Shown: positions 28,382-37,650 of the stretch, piece after piece
Layout: every line of letters starts with the position of its first letter
Numbering within the stretch: the first letter of the stretch is position 1
DNA from: Pseudaminobacter salicylatoxidans
GTDB taxonomy: Bacteria > Pseudomonadota > Alphaproteobacteria > Rhizobiales > Rhizobiaceae
Assembly (NCBI RefSeq): GCF_003148475.1
Contig: NZ_QGGG01000004.1
Span: 62,001-126,000, forward strand
Length of the DNA: 64,000 bases
Direction of reading: 5' to 3'
Notes under the pieces: model-generated
What the model saw: only the letters and a program-made list of their open reading frames with translations
Databases searched by the model: none
What the model was told of the DNA's origin: nothing
Position numbers and translations under genes: made by a program

Positions 28382-29368
28382 ATGTCGACTGACGCCAGCC
28401 GCAAGCCGAACTACAACCGCCGCTTCCTCTGGTTGGCGCTTTTCATCGTCGTCCTGTTCGGCGGCTACAGCGCCGGCTGGTTCTATCTTGCCGGGAAGCT
28501 CGAGAACGAGGCCAGGGCCAATATCGCCAATCTCAACCGCAATGGCGTGGTGGCCGAATGCACCAATGTCTCGGCCCGCGGCTTTCCGTTCCGGCTCGGC
28601 CTGTTCTGCGACCGCATCTATTTCGAGGATGCCAGGCAGGGGGTGAGCATCGCGACCGGCAGTTTCCGCTCGGTGGGGCAGATCTACGACCCCAGGCATC
28701 TCGTCGGCGAGCTTGACGGCCCCGCGCGGATCGATGTCCCGCAAATCCAGCCGCTTGCGCTGGACTGGGGCAATCTGCGCGCCAGCGTGCGGCTGGCGCA
28801 GCCGCTGCCGCAGCGCCTTTCGGTCGAAGGCAAGGAGCTTCATGCCCGCACGGTGACAGGCACCGAACTCGCCACCATCAAGACTTTCGAAAGCCATATG
28901 CGCCCGAACGGCGCGAATATCGATCTGGCGAGCAGTTTTTCGGACCTGACGCTCGATCCGTCCGTGGTCGGCGGGCGCACGGTGCCGCCGCTGTCGGGCC
29001 AGAGCGACATCACCGTCAACAACGGCGTCCAGCTCATCAACGAGCGCGTGCAAAGCCTGCGCGGCCAGTCCGGCACGATCCGCATGCTGGACCTCTCGAC
29101 CGGCGAAAGCACCGGGCTTTCGCTGACCGGCACCTTCTCGGTGGCGCAGGACGGGCTGCTGGATGCCGACCTGCGGGTCACGGTGCGCGACCCGCAGGGC
29201 ATGGCGACCTCGCTCGGCAACGCCATCCCCGAACTGCGCAAGCAGATACAGCAGGGTTTCATGGCGCTCGCCATCCTCGGCGACTCGCCCTCGATGCCGC
29301 TGAAGATCTCGCGCGGCAAGGCCACGCTCGGCTTCATCAAGCTCGGCCGCCTACCGCCCTTGCAATAG
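28382..29368 (+). CDS. DUF2125 domain protein
   Basis: 328 residues. One N-terminal membrane helix (about residues 14-35), then a large presumably periplasmic domain that starts ECTNVSARGFPFRLGLFCD, the DUF2125 signature, with two conserved Cys. The family is alphaproteobacterial and uncharacterised. The ATG at 28382 has GGA-rich sequence seven bases upstream. Convergent with tyrC, with a hairpin between. Confidence 0.88.
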   Translation: MSTDASRKPNYNRRFLWLALFIVVLFGGYSAGWFYLAGKLENEARANIANLNRNGVVAECTNVSARGFPFRLGLFCDRIYFEDARQGVSIATGSFRSVGQIYDPRHLVGELDGPARIDVPQIQPLALDWGNLRASVRLAQPLPQRLSVEGKELHARTVTGTELATIKTFESHMRPNGANIDLASSFSDLTLDPSVVGGRTVPPLSGQSDITVNNGVQLINERVQSLRGQSGTIRMLDLSTGESTGLSLTGTFSVAQDGLLDADLRVTVRDPQGMATSLGNAIPELRKQIQQGFMALAILGDSPSMPLKISRGKATLGFIKLGRLPPLQ

Positions 29369-29413
29369 GCCGAAGGGGCATCGGAGGTCGATGCCCCGCA
29401 GGCATTCCGGCCT
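29367..29413. terminator. Bidirectional hairpin between DUF2125 gene and tyrC
   Basis: Inner stem GGGGCATCG (29375-29383) with its complement at 29389-29397; outer AGGCCG (29367-29372) with CGGCCT (29408-29413). No long T run; it reaches both stop codons. Confidence 0.55.
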
Positions 29414-30357
29414 CAGCCCTTCGCCAGCTTTTCCGGATGCGCGGCGACCTGACGGCCGAAGTCGGGCGCGTCGACCTCCTGGCCGGCGTCGATGATCGAG
29501 CGCCGGATGGTGCGCGTGCGCGTGAACAGGTCGAACAGCTTTTCACCGTCGCCCCAGCGGATCGCCCTTTGCAGCGAGGCGAGGTCTTCCGAGAACCGCG
29601 CCAGCATTTCCAGGATCGCGTCCTTGTTGTGCAGGCACACGTCGCGCCACATCGTCGGATCGGAAGCCGCCAGACGCGTGAAATCGCGAAAGCCGGACGC
29701 CGAATATTTGATGACCTCGGATTTTGTCACCTGCTGCAGATCGTCGGCGGTGCCGACGATGTTGTAGGCGATGATATGCGGCAGGTGCGAGACGATGGCC
29801 AGCACCATGTCGTGGTGGTCGGGGTCCATCGTGTCGATGTTGGAGCCGCAACGGCGCCAGAACTGCGACAATTTTTCCAGCGCATCGGGATCGGTGTCCG
29901 GCAGCGGCGTGAAGATGCACCAGCGGTTTTCGAACAGTTCGGCAAAGCCGGCATCGGGGCCGGACTTTTCCGTGCCCGCCAGCGGGTGGCCCGGAATGAA
30001 GTGCACGCCTTCCGGCACATGCGGCTTCATCTGCGCGATGACGGAGCCCTTGGTGGAACCGACATCGGTGAGGATGGCGCCGGGCTTCAGCGCCGGCGCA
30101 ATCTCCTCGGCGACCGCGCCGGAGGAGCCGACCGGCACCGAGACGATGACGAGATCGGCACCCTTCACCGCCTCCGCGGCGCTGGTGGAGTAGGACGAGC
30201 CGAGCCCGAGTTCCTCGGCGCGCTTCAGCGTATCGAGGCTGCGGGTGGCGATCGCGATATGGCCTGCAAGGCCTTCACGGCGGATGACCCGCGCCAGCGA
30301 CGACCCGATCAGGCCGATGCCGACGAGGGCGATCTTCTCAAACATTGGAACGGACAT
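29413..30357 (-). CDS. tyrC: Prephenate / arogenate dehydrogenase
   Basis: 314 residues, NAD-dependent TyrA family. Rossmann GIGLIGSSLARV near residue 13, VSVPVG and DVGSTKG loops, then HPLAGTEKSGPD with the catalytic His near residue 123. It makes 4-hydroxyphenylpyruvate or tyrosine. It sits 3 bases after hisC on the same strand, which together supply the dehydrogenase and aminotransferase steps of tyrosine synthesis; whether prephenate or arogenate is preferred cannot be told. The shorter ATG (MFEKIALVG) four codons in is an alternative start. Confidence 0.94.
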   Translation of the reverse strand: MSVPMFEKIALVGIGLIGSSLARVIRREGLAGHIAIATRSLDTLKRAEELGLGSSYSTSAAEAVKGADLVIVSVPVGSSGAVAEEIAPALKPGAILTDVGSTKGSVIAQMKPHVPEGVHFIPGHPLAGTEKSGPDAGFAELFENRWCIFTPLPDTDPDALEKLSQFWRRCGSNIDTMDPDHHDMVLAIVSHLPHIIAYNIVGTADDLQQVTKSEVIKYSASGFRDFTRLAASDPTMWRDVCLHNKDAILEMLARFSEDLASLQRAIRWGDGEKLFDLFTRTRTIRRSIIDAGQEVDAPDFGRQVAAHPEKLAKG

Positions 30358-30360
30358 TTT

Positions 30361-31473
30361 CTAACTTTTCAAAAACTCGGTAAGTGCGGCGACTACGCCG
30401 CGATTGGCTTCTTCGGTTCCGACTGTCATCCGCAGCGCGTTGGGAAAACCGTAGCCTGCAACGCGCCGCAGGATATAGCCGCGCGCCGTGAGATAGTCGT
30501 CGGCCGCTGCCGCCGAGTGTTTGCCGTCGTCCGGAAAGTGGATGAGGATGAAATTGCCGACGCTGGGCGTGACGCGCAGGCCGAGGCCGGTCAGTTCGTC
30601 AGAGAGCCAGGACAGCCACTTGTCGTTATGCGCCACGGTGCGCTCGACATGGGCGCGGTCGCGCATGGCGGCCACGCCGGCTTCGATCGCCATGGCGTTG
30701 ACATTGAAGGGCCCGCGCACGCGGTTCAGCGCGTCCACGATGTGGGCCGGCGCATAGGCCCAGCCGATGCGCGCGCCGCCAAGGCCGTGGATCTTGGAGA
30801 AAGTGCGGGTCATGACCACGTTCTGCGAGGTCGAGACGAGCTCGATGCCGGACTCGTAGTCGTTGCGACGCACATATTCGGCATAGGCGGCATCGAGCAC
30901 CAGAAGCACGTGTCCGGGCAGCGCCGCATGCAGGCGGCGCACTTCCTCGTAAGGAATGTAGGTGCCGGTCGGGTTGTTCGGATTGGCGAGGAAGACGATC
31001 TTCGTCTTGTCCGTCACCGCCGCGAGAATGGCGTCCACATCGGCCTTCTCGTCGGTCTCCCTGGCAACCACCGGCACGCCGCCAGCCGCCTGGATGTAGA
31101 TGCGGTAGACGAGGAAGCCGTGCTCGGTGAAGACGCCCTCGTCCCCCGGCTGCAGGAAGGTCTGCGCCAGAAGGCCGATGATCTCGTCCGAACCGTTCGA
31201 GCAGACGATATTGGCCGGGTTCAGGCCATAGACCTCGCCGATCGCCTCGCGCAGCCTCGTGGCGGCGCCATCGGGGTAGAATTCCATATACGTGGCTGCC
31301 TCGCGCACGGCCTCGATCGCCGCGGGCGAAGCGCCGAGCGGGTTTTCGTTCGACGACAGCTTGTGCACCTTGGCGACGCCTGCCGGCGCGCCGCTCTTGC
31401 CGGGCACATAGGCGGCGATGTCCATGATGCCGGGTTTGGGCTGCGGGCGGCTCACGTCATTCGCGTTCGTCAT
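30361..31473 (-). CDS. hisC: Histidinol-phosphate / aromatic aminotransferase
   Basis: 370 residues, class I/II PLP aminotransferase. SSNENPLG near residue 41 and the PLP-lysine segment [16 protein letters not shown] near residue 225 are intact, as is NPNNPTG. Being fused in an operon with tyrC, it probably handles aromatic keto acids as well as imidazole acetol phosphate (HisC2-type); the true specificity is inferred. Divergent from the riboswitch-controlled metA across 270 bases. Confidence 0.93.
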   Translation of the reverse strand: MTNANDVSRPQPKPGIMDIAAYVPGKSGAPAGVAKVHKLSSNENPLGASPAAIEAVREAATYMEFYPDGAATRLREAIGEVYGLNPANIVCSNGSDEIIGLLAQTFLQPGDEGVFTEHGFLVYRIYIQAAGGVPVVARETDEKADVDAILAAVTDKTKIVFLANPNNPTGTYIPYEEVRRLHAALPGHVLLVLDAAYAEYVRRNDYESGIELVSTSQNVVMTRTFSKIHGLGGARIGWAYAPAHIVDALNRVRGPFNVNAMAIEAGVAAMRDRAHVERTVAHNDKWLSWLSDELTGLGLRVTPSVGNFILIHFPDDGKHSAAAADDYLTARGYILRRVAGYGFPNALRMTVGTEEANRGVVAALTEFLKS

Positions 31474-31614
31474 GGCTGAAAACTATCCGACTTTGCTGGA
31501 CTGTAGGGACGCGAGGGAAATACTAGCCATGGCCGGGGTTGTCGAGGAAAAGCTTTTGGTCCTGACTTGAGGTGATTGACGCGGGCCCGACACGGACGTA
31601 AAAAGTGCTCTACG

Positions 31615-31671
31615 TTCCGTGGTGATTTGGCCGGTCGGCTTGCAGCCACGTTAAACAAGTCGCTAAAGGGA
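31615..31671 (+). promoter_or_regulatory. SAM-II riboswitch (metA element)
   Basis: The P1 stem CGTGG (31618-31622) pairs with CCACG (31646-31650). Conserved blocks of the class are all present in order: TGATTT (31623-31628), TTGCA (31640-31644), TTAAA (31651-31655) and GCTAAAGGG (31662-31670) at the 3' pseudoknot side. SAM-II aptamers are typical of alphaproteobacterial met genes. A terminator follows at 31694, so control is by premature termination when SAM is plentiful. Confidence 0.92.
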
Positions 31672-31693
31672 CCGATGACGATAAATTCGTTGG

Positions 31694-31727
31694 GACCGGT
31701 CGCGATTTCGCCGCCGGTCTTTTTTTG
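31694..31727 (+). terminator. Expression-platform terminator of the SAM-II riboswitch
   Basis: GACCGG (31694-31699) pairs with CCGGTC (31714-31719), then seven Ts (31720-31726). It lies between the aptamer and the metA ATG. The direct repeat GGGACCG at 31668-31674 gives the 3' arm an alternative partner next to the aptamer, a possible antiterminator. Confidence 0.85.
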
Positions 31728-31743
31728 TTTTGGAGCTTGTGTG

Positions 31744-32682
31744 ATGCCGATCAAGATTCCCGATCAGCTCCCCGCCCGCGAGGTGCTTGTACGCGAAGGC
31801 GTATCCGTGATGGACGAGCAGACGGCGCTGCGCCAGGACATTCGTCCGCTGCAGATCGGGCTCCTGAACCTCATGCCCAACAAGATCCGCACGGAAACGC
31901 AGTTCGCGCGGCTGATCGGCGCCTCGCCGCTCCAGGTCGAGCTGACGCTGGTGCGCATCGGCAACCACAAGGCCAAGAACACGCCCGAGGAACACCTCAT
32001 CTCCTTCTACCAGACCTGGGAGGAGGTGCGGGACCGCAAGTTCGACGGCTTCATCGTCACCGGCGCGCCTGTCGAGCTCCTGCCCTTCGAGGATGTCACC
32101 TATTGGGACGAGCTGGAGCGCATCTTCGACTGGACCGCCACGAACGTCCATTCCTCCTTCTTCATCTGCTGGGGGGCGATGGCGGCTGCCTGGCATTTCC
32201 ATCGCATCCCCAAATACACGCTGGACAAGAAGGCTTTCGGCGTCTTCCGCCACCGCAACCACGCGCCCGCCTCGCCTTTCCTCGCGGGTTTTTCGGACGA
32301 TTTCGCCATTCCGGTCTCGCGCTGGACGGAGGTGCGCGGCTCCGACATCCCCACGGGATCGGAGTTGAACATGCTCATGGAATCGGACGTGACCGGCCCC
32401 TGCCTGCTGGCCGAAACGACCGGCAACCGGCTCTATATGTTCAACCACATCGAATATGATTCCACCTCGCTCAAGGAGGAATACGATCGCGACGTGGCCG
32501 CCGGTGCGGCAATCGAGGTGCCGCACGAATATTATCCCGACGACGATCCGGCTCGCCGGCCGCTGAACCGCTGGCGCTCGCATGCCCATCTGCTGTTCGG
32601 CAACTGGATCAACCAGGTCTACCAGACCACGCCTTACGACCTCGAGGCCGTCGGAAAGTCGCTGCCGGCAGACGTGGCCTAG
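31744..32682 (+). CDS. metA: Homoserine O-acyltransferase MetA, probable acetyltransferase
   Basis: 312 residues. It acylates homoserine for methionine synthesis. The catalytic Cys is C142 (FFICWGAM) and the His/Glu pair H234/E236 (FNHIEY). Residue 111 (TGAPVE) is Glu; in this family Glu at this position goes with acetyl-CoA use and Gly with succinyl-CoA use, so an acetyltransferase is predicted despite the MetA name. The ATG at 31744 is chosen because upstream sequence is riboswitch; GGAG lies 10 bases before it. The stop codon TAG forms the first bases of a dispersed repeat. Confidence 0.95.
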   Translation: MPIKIPDQLPAREVLVREGVSVMDEQTALRQDIRPLQIGLLNLMPNKIRTETQFARLIGASPLQVELTLVRIGNHKAKNTPEEHLISFYQTWEEVRDRKFDGFIVTGAPVELLPFEDVTYWDELERIFDWTATNVHSSFFICWGAMAAAWHFHRIPKYTLDKKAFGVFRHRNHAPASPFLAGFSDDFAIPVSRWTEVRGSDIPTGSELNMLMESDVTGPCLLAETTGNRLYMFNHIEYDSTSLKEEYDRDVAAGAAIEVPHEYYPDDDPARRPLNRWRSHAHLLFGNWINQVYQTTPYDLEAVGKSLPADVA

Positions 32683-32785
32683 AGCTTTTTGCAGCCAGGC
32701 GGAATCGTCTGGCGTCGCACAAATGCGGCCGGGAAAACCAAGCTGGGCAGCAAAACAGCGTTCGCACAACGCCCGCTGTCCTGGC
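32680..32785 (+). repeat. Dispersed repeat family A, copy 2
   Basis: Matches the copy at 37296 in 42 of the first 49 bases, and similarity continues to about 32785 (AAAACCA..GCTGGG..CGCCCGCTG.CCTGGC). A hairpin CCAGGCG/CGTCTGG with GAAT loop is near its start. It begins on the metA stop codon and fills the gap to the convergent bolA gene. Confidence 0.85.
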
Positions 32786-32835
32786 ATCCGCCGCGAGGGC
32801 TGGCGCCGGTCTTCGGCGGCGGCCTGCCGCGCTTG

Positions 32836-33138
32836 TTACCAGCGTGTCTTTTCGCCGGGAGCGGCCGGCTCGATGGCCAGCGCATGCACGCCCGCCTTCA
32901 ACTCGTCGGAAAGCAGCGCATTGACGGAGCGGTGCCGGTCGATGCGGCTCATGCCCTCGAAGGCGCCCGAAACGATGCGCACGCGAAAATGCGTCTCGCC
33001 GGTGCCGTCATATGTCACGTGATGGCCGGATTCCTCGTGATGATGCCCGGCGTGAAGGTGGCTTTCGTTGATGACCTCGAGCCGTTCGGGCGCGTAAGCT
33101 TCTTTCAGCTTGGTTTCCATCGTGGTTTTTATGGACAT
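32836..33138 (-). CDS. BolA family protein
   Basis: 100 residues. BolA fold with the conserved His-rich loop ESHLHAGHHH..ETHFRV and the C-terminal FEGMSRIDRHRSV helix with the invariant His. BolA proteins bind [2Fe-2S] clusters with monothiol glutaredoxins and some bind DNA. The ATG at 33138 follows AAGGAGACGGCC. Divergent from a J-domain protein gene, a common rhizobial pair. Confidence 0.93.
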   Translation of the reverse strand: MSIKTTMETKLKEAYAPERLEVINESHLHAGHHHEESGHHVTYDGTGETHFRVRIVSGAFEGMSRIDRHRSVNALLSDELKAGVHALAIEPAAPGEKTRW

Positions 33139-33294
33139 GGCCGTCTCCTTTGCCCACATATGGGGTGCTCACGCAAACGCTGCGCGGACCTGCGGGTCGA
33201 TCGATCACTCTTTCCCGATTCAGCGGGTTAGGAGGATCAATGCTGAAATGTCAATTCTTGTTTCGGGGGGAGGATTTCCCCTAAATGAGCTGAA

Positions 33295-33906
33295 ATGAAA
33301 CCCTATCCGAAATATTTCGACAAAATCCGCGTGCGCCCAGATCCGCAGGCCGAGGCGAAGGCGCAGGCACCGGCGTGCCAATGGGATGGCTGCAACGAGC
33401 CCGGCACCCATCGCGCGCCCGTTGGGCGGATGCGCGAGGGCGAGTATTTCCGTTTCTGCTTCGACCATGTGCGCGAATACAACAAGGGCTTCAACTATTT
33501 CTCCGGCGTGCCCGACAGCGAGATCGCCCGCTACCAGAAGGAAGCGCTGACCGGGCATCGCCCGACCTGGACCATGGGCACCAATGCCAGCCTGCGCTCG
33601 TCGCCCGACATGGCGCAGCACCGTTCGGGGCGCGCCGGCTACTACCGCAACGTCCGCGATCCGTTCAACATGTTCGGGGGCGGCAACGCCGCGCCGCGCG
33701 AGCGCAAGGCCAAGCCCCTTGAGGCCAAGGCGCTGGAAACGCTTGGCCTTACCACAAAGGCGACTGGCGCAGACATCAAGGCGCGCTATAAGGAACTCGT
33801 GAAACGCCACCATCCCGATGCGAATGGTGGAGACAGGGGTTCGGAAGATCGATTCCGCGATGTGCTGCAGGCCTATCGCGTGCTCAAGCAAGCTGGCTTG
33901 TGTTGA
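33295..33906 (+). CDS. J-domain (DnaJ-like) protein
   Basis: 203 residues. The J domain is at the C-terminus (about 145-203) with the essential HPD motif in KRHHPDANGG; the N-terminal 140 residues are family-specific, with two Cys (CQWDGC) and an EYNKGFNYF segment. The HPD should stimulate a DnaK-type chaperone; the client is unknown. Divergent from bolA; cobS follows 119 bases later. Confidence 0.92.
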   Translation: MKPYPKYFDKIRVRPDPQAEAKAQAPACQWDGCNEPGTHRAPVGRMREGEYFRFCFDHVREYNKGFNYFSGVPDSEIARYQKEALTGHRPTWTMGTNASLRSSPDMAQHRSGRAGYYRNVRDPFNMFGGGNAAPRERKAKPLEAKALETLGLTTKATGADIKARYKELVKRHHPDANGGDRGSEDRFRDVLQAYRVLKQAGLC

Positions 33907-34025
33907 GCGTCAGGTTCGGATGGGCTTTTCGCAATGGCTTTCGCCAGGAGACAAAAAGCTCTAAGACCGCTCCCGGACAAAGATAGGATGACGGCGGATG
34001 ATATGCTTCCGCGCGTGGAGATGTG

Positions 34026-35012
34026 ATGAATAAAGTCGACCGCGACATCGCAAACCTGCCCGACACGACCGTATCGGTGAAAGAAAAGTTCGGCTTCGAA
34101 TCCAGGATGGTCGTGCCGGCCTATTCGGCGACCACCGAGCATGTGCCGGACATCGACCCGGATTACCTGTTCGACCAGCAGACCACCATGGCCATCCTTG
34201 CAGGCTTTGCCTACAACCGCCGCGTCATGGTCTCGGGCTATCACGGCACCGGCAAGTCGACCCATATCGAGCAGGTCGCCGCGCGCCTCAACTGGCCTTG
34301 CGTGCGCGTCAACCTCGACAGCCATGTCAGCCGTATCGACCTCGTGGGCAAGGACGCCATCGTGGTCAAGGAAGGCCAGCAGGTCACCGAGTTCAAGGAC
34401 GGCATCCTGCCCTGGGCCTATCAGCACAATGTCGCGCTGGTGTTCGACGAATACGACGCCGGCCGCCCGGACGTGATGTTCGTGATCCAGCGCGTGCTGG
34501 AATCTTCCGGCCGCCTGACGCTGCTCGACCAGAGCCGCGTCATCCGCCCGCATCCGGCCTTCCGCCTGTTCGCCACCGCCAACACGGTGGGCCTGGGCGA
34601 CACCACCGGCCTCTACCACGGCACGCAGCAGATCAACCAGGCACAGATGGACCGCTGGTCGATCGTGACCACGCTGAACTATCTGCCGCACGACAACGAA
34701 GTGGCGATCGTGCTGGCCAAGTCGAAGCACTACCGCAACGAGAAGGGCCGCGAGATCGTCAACAAGATGGTGCGCGTGGCCGACATGACGCGCTCGGCCT
34801 TCATCAATGGCGACCTGTCGACCGTGATGAGCCCGCGCACGGTCATCACCTGGTCGGAAAACGCCGAGATCTTCGACAATGTCGGCATGGCCTTCCGCCT
34901 GACCTTCCTGAACAAGTGCGACGAGCTCGAACGCCCGATCGTGGCCGAGTTCTATCAGCGCGCCTTCGGTGAGGACCTGCCGGAATCCTCGGCCAACGTC
35001 GTTCTGGGGTAA
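34026..35012 (+). CDS. cobS: Cobaltochelatase subunit CobS
   Basis: 328 residues, AAA+ ATPase of the aerobic cobalt chelatase CobNST, which inserts Co2+ into hydrogenobyrinic acid a,c-diamide. Walker [10 protein letters not shown] is near residue 72, Walker [13 protein letters not shown] near 138. ATG at 34026 is six bases after GGAG; a GTG just before is less likely. CobT follows, separated by an inserted GFA-family gene. No cobalamin riboswitch is seen upstream. Confidence 0.96.
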   Translation: MNKVDRDIANLPDTTVSVKEKFGFESRMVVPAYSATTEHVPDIDPDYLFDQQTTMAILAGFAYNRRVMVSGYHGTGKSTHIEQVAARLNWPCVRVNLDSHVSRIDLVGKDAIVVKEGQQVTEFKDGILPWAYQHNVALVFDEYDAGRPDVMFVIQRVLESSGRLTLLDQSRVIRPHPAFRLFATANTVGLGDTTGLYHGTQQINQAQMDRWSIVTTLNYLPHDNEVAIVLAKSKHYRNEKGREIVNKMVRVADMTRSAFINGDLSTVMSPRTVITWSENAEIFDNVGMAFRLTFLNKCDELERPIVAEFYQRAFGEDLPESSANVVLG

Positions 35013-35025
35013 ACAGGAGGAACAG

Positions 35026-35373
35026 GTGACCTATCACGGCGGCTGCCATTGCGGAAAAGTTCGCTTCCACGTTGACGTGGACCTTTCCAACCCGATCACC
35101 TGCAACTGCTCTTACTGTTCCAGGCGTGGAAGCATCCTTGCCTTCACGCCTGCCGAAAGCTTCTCGCTGACCAGCGGAGGCGATGATCTCGTGGATTATC
35201 GGTTCAACTCGAAAACGATCGAGCATCTCTTCTGCGGCACATGCGGCATGGAATCTTTCGCGCGCGGCGCTATGCCGGACGGCACAAGAATGGTGGCGGT
35301 GAACGTCCGCTGCCTCGATGAAGTTGATCTCGACGCTGTCAAACCGCAACAGGTGGACGGCCGCTCGCGCTGA
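35026..35373 (+). CDS. GFA (glutathione-dependent formaldehyde-activating) family protein
   Basis: 115 residues from a GTG start set by an AGGAGG ribosome site five bases upstream. The zinc-binding pattern of the fold is complete: [18 protein letters not shown] and CGTCG. Despite the name, most members have no proven activity. It lies 13 bases after cobS and 11 before cobT, so it is translated as part of the cob transcript, which is unusual. Confidence 0.9.
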   Translation: MTYHGGCHCGKVRFHVDVDLSNPITCNCSYCSRRGSILAFTPAESFSLTSGGDDLVDYRFNSKTIEHLFCGTCGMESFARGAMPDGTRMVAVNVRCLDEVDLDAVKPQQVDGRSR

Positions 35374-35384
35374 CAGGTAATCAC

Positions 35385-37283
35385 ATGGCAGGACCCGGCG
35401 ACAACACACGCGGCAAGCCGCGCACAGGCGGCGACACGGACGCCTTCAAGCGGGCGGTCACCGTCTGCATGCGCGCCATTTCCGGCGACAACGAGCTTGA
35501 AGTCGCCTTCGCCAAGGATCGGCCTGCGCTCGCCGGCCAGCGCGCGCGGCTGCCCGAACTGCCCAAGAAGGCAAGCGCTGCCGACATCGCCGTGACCCGC
35601 GGCCTGGGCGACTCCATGGCGCTGCGCAAGGCCTGTCACGACAACCGTATCCACGCAAGGCTCGCCCCCGAAGGCAAGCATGCGCGCGCCGTGTTCGACG
35701 CGGTGGAACAGGCGCGCGTGGAAGCGATCGGCAGCCGGGCTCTGACCGGCGTGGGCGACAACATCGCCCACATGCTCGAGGACAAGTACACCAAGGCCAA
35801 CCTCGCCGATGTGCGCGAGCAGGCCGACGCACCGCTGGAAGAGGCGGTGGCGCTGCTGGTGCGCGAAAAGCTCACCGGCCGTCCCGTGCCCAAGAGCGGC
35901 GAGAAGCTGGTTTCGCTGTGGCGCGACTGGATCGAGGACAAGGCCGGCCCCGAGTTCGATGATCTCGCCAACAAGCTCGATGACCAGCAGGCCTTTGCCC
36001 GCGTCGTGCGCGACATGCTCGCCTCCATGGACATGGCCGAGGAACTGGGCGACGAGGAGCAATCAGAGGAAAACGAGGAAGACAGCGAGGACCAGCCCGA
36101 GACCGGCGAGAACAGCGAGGAAGGCGATCAGGACGATTCCGGCGCCGAGCAGTCGCAACCGCAGGAATCCGAGGCCTCCGCCGAGGAAGACCAGAGCGGC
36201 GAGATGGAAGCCTCCGACGCCACCTCCGAGGAGATGGCGGATGATGAGGATGCCGATGCCGAGACGCCGGGCGAAGCCCGCCGCAAGGATGATCCCTTCA
36301 CCAATCTTCCGCGCGAGATCGACTACAAGGTCTACACCACCGCCTTCGACGAGACGGTGGGCGCCGAGGAACTGTGCGACGAAGAGGAACTCGACCGGCT
36401 GCGCGCCTTCCTCGACAAGCAGCTCGTCAACCTGCAGGGCGTGGTGGGGCGGCTCGCCAACCGGCTGCAGCGCCGCCTGATGGCGCAGCAGAACCGCTCC
36501 TGGGATTTCGATCTCGAAGAGGGCTATCTCGATCCCGCGCGCCTGTCGCGCGTCATCATCGACCCGATGCAGCCGCTCTCCTTCAAGCAGGAGCGCGACA
36601 CGCAGTTCCGCGACACGGTGGTGACGCTGGTGCTCGACAATTCGGGCTCCATGCGCGGTCGCCCGATCACGGTCGCGGCGACCTGCGCCGACATTCTGGC
36701 GCGCACGCTGGAGCGCTGCGGCGTTTCGGTCGAAATCCTCGGCTTCACCACCCGCGCCTGGAAGGGCGGACAGGCCCGTGAGAAATGGCTGAAGGACGGC
36801 AAGCCGGCCAGTCCCGGCCGCCTCAACGACCTGCGCCACATCATCTACAAGAGCGCCGACACGCCCTGGCGGCGTGCACGGCGCAATCTCGGCCTGATGA
36901 TGCGCGAGGGCCTGCTGAAGGAGAATATCGACGGCGAAGCGCTGCTGTGGGCGCATCAGCGCCTGATCGGCCGACCCGAACAGCGCAAGATCCTGATGAT
37001 GATCTCGGATGGTGCGCCGGTGGACGACTCCACCCTGTCGGTCAATCCGGGCAACTATCTGGAGCGCCATCTGCGCGCGGTGATCGAGCTGATCGAGACG
37101 CGCTCGCCAGTCGAGCTTCTGGCCATCGGCATCGGCCACGACGTGACGCGCTACTATCGCCGCGCCGTCACCATCGTGGACGCCGAGGAACTGGCGGGCG
37201 CTATGACCGAACAGCTCGCCTCGCTGTTTGCCGAGGAGTCCCAGCGCGACACCCGCCGCGGCGGCCTGCGGCGGGCTTCATGA
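35385..37283 (+). CDS. cobT: Cobaltochelatase subunit CobT
   Basis: 632 residues. An N-terminal conserved region, a very acidic Glu/Asp-rich linker (about residues 220-300) and a C-terminal von Willebrand A domain whose MIDAS motif is DNSGSM near residue 420. CobT forms the two-ring AAA+ complex with CobS that drives cobalt insertion by CobN. Final gene of the unit; a dispersed repeat begins 13 bases after the stop. Confidence 0.96.
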   Translation: MAGPGDNTRGKPRTGGDTDAFKRAVTVCMRAISGDNELEVAFAKDRPALAGQRARLPELPKKASAADIAVTRGLGDSMALRKACHDNRIHARLAPEGKHARAVFDAVEQARVEAIGSRALTGVGDNIAHMLEDKYTKANLADVREQADAPLEEAVALLVREKLTGRPVPKSGEKLVSLWRDWIEDKAGPEFDDLANKLDDQQAFARVVRDMLASMDMAEELGDEEQSEENEEDSEDQPETGENSEEGDQDDSGAEQSQPQESEASAEEDQSGEMEASDATSEEMADDEDADAETPGEARRKDDPFTNLPREIDYKVYTTAFDETVGAEELCDEEELDRLRAFLDKQLVNLQGVVGRLANRLQRRLMAQQNRSWDFDLEEGYLDPARLSRVIIDPMQPLSFKQERDTQFRDTVVTLVLDNSGSMRGRPITVAATCADILARTLERCGVSVEILGFTTRAWKGGQAREKWLKDGKPASPGRLNDLRHIIYKSADTPWRRARRNLGLMMREGLLKENIDGEALLWAHQRLIGRPEQRKILMMISDGAPVDDSTLSVNPGNYLERHLRAVIELIETRSPVELLAIGIGHDVTRYYRRAVTIVDAEELAGAMTEQLASLFAEESQRDTRRGGLRRAS

Positions 37284-37295
37284 GGCTGGCCGAGC

Positions 37296-37403
37296 CAGAG
37301 CATTTTGCAACCAGACCGAAGCGTCTGGCGTCGCGCAAATGCGGCTAGGAAAACCAGGCTGGGGCAGCGGAACCGCGCTCGTCGGAACGCCCGCTGCCCT
37401 GGC
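37296..37403 (+). repeat. Dispersed repeat family A, copy 3
   Basis: Aligns with copy 2 over about 105 bases; the hairpin here is CCAGAC/GTCTGG. Located directly behind cobT. The rest of the gap to the next gene (to about 37596) holds a second, different inverted repeat. Confidence 0.85.
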
Positions 37404-37504
37404 GACAGCAGACAGCCCTCACTCCGCCTTCCTGCGTTCGGCAGCTCTCTCCCATTTGAGCGGAGGGAAGTGCCCACGCTCTACAGTGCAGCGACCTTCT
37501 GAAG

Positions 37505-37650
37505 TCACCCCCACCCCTGCCCCTCCCCTCAAGGGGGATGGGAACTTTGCTGCATGCCCGGCCCCACGCCGACGTCCATCGTTTTGGGCAGCGGTAATGG
37601 CAAAATCGTCTTCCCCCTCCCCCTTGTGGGGAGGAGTCAGGGGTGGGGAT
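37505..37650. repeat. Long imperfect inverted repeat
   Basis: A C-rich arm at about 37505-37540 (CACCCCCACCCCTGCCCCTC, then CCCTCAAGGGGG) is repeated in reverse complement at about 37612-37650 (CCCCCTTGTGGGGAGGAGTC, then AGGGGTGGGG). About 70 bases separate them. Such paired motifs are common between genes in Mesorhizobium-like genomes. It runs into the apparent 5' end of the next gene. Confidence 0.7.

Noticed and set aside
31576-31743. Extended metA start
   Set aside because: The extension translates the SAM-II riboswitch and terminator.
33907-33965. Possible degenerate fourth copy of repeat family A after the J-domain gene
   Set aside because: Only the AGAGCTTTTTG start (minus strand) matches; the hairpin and the rest do not align.
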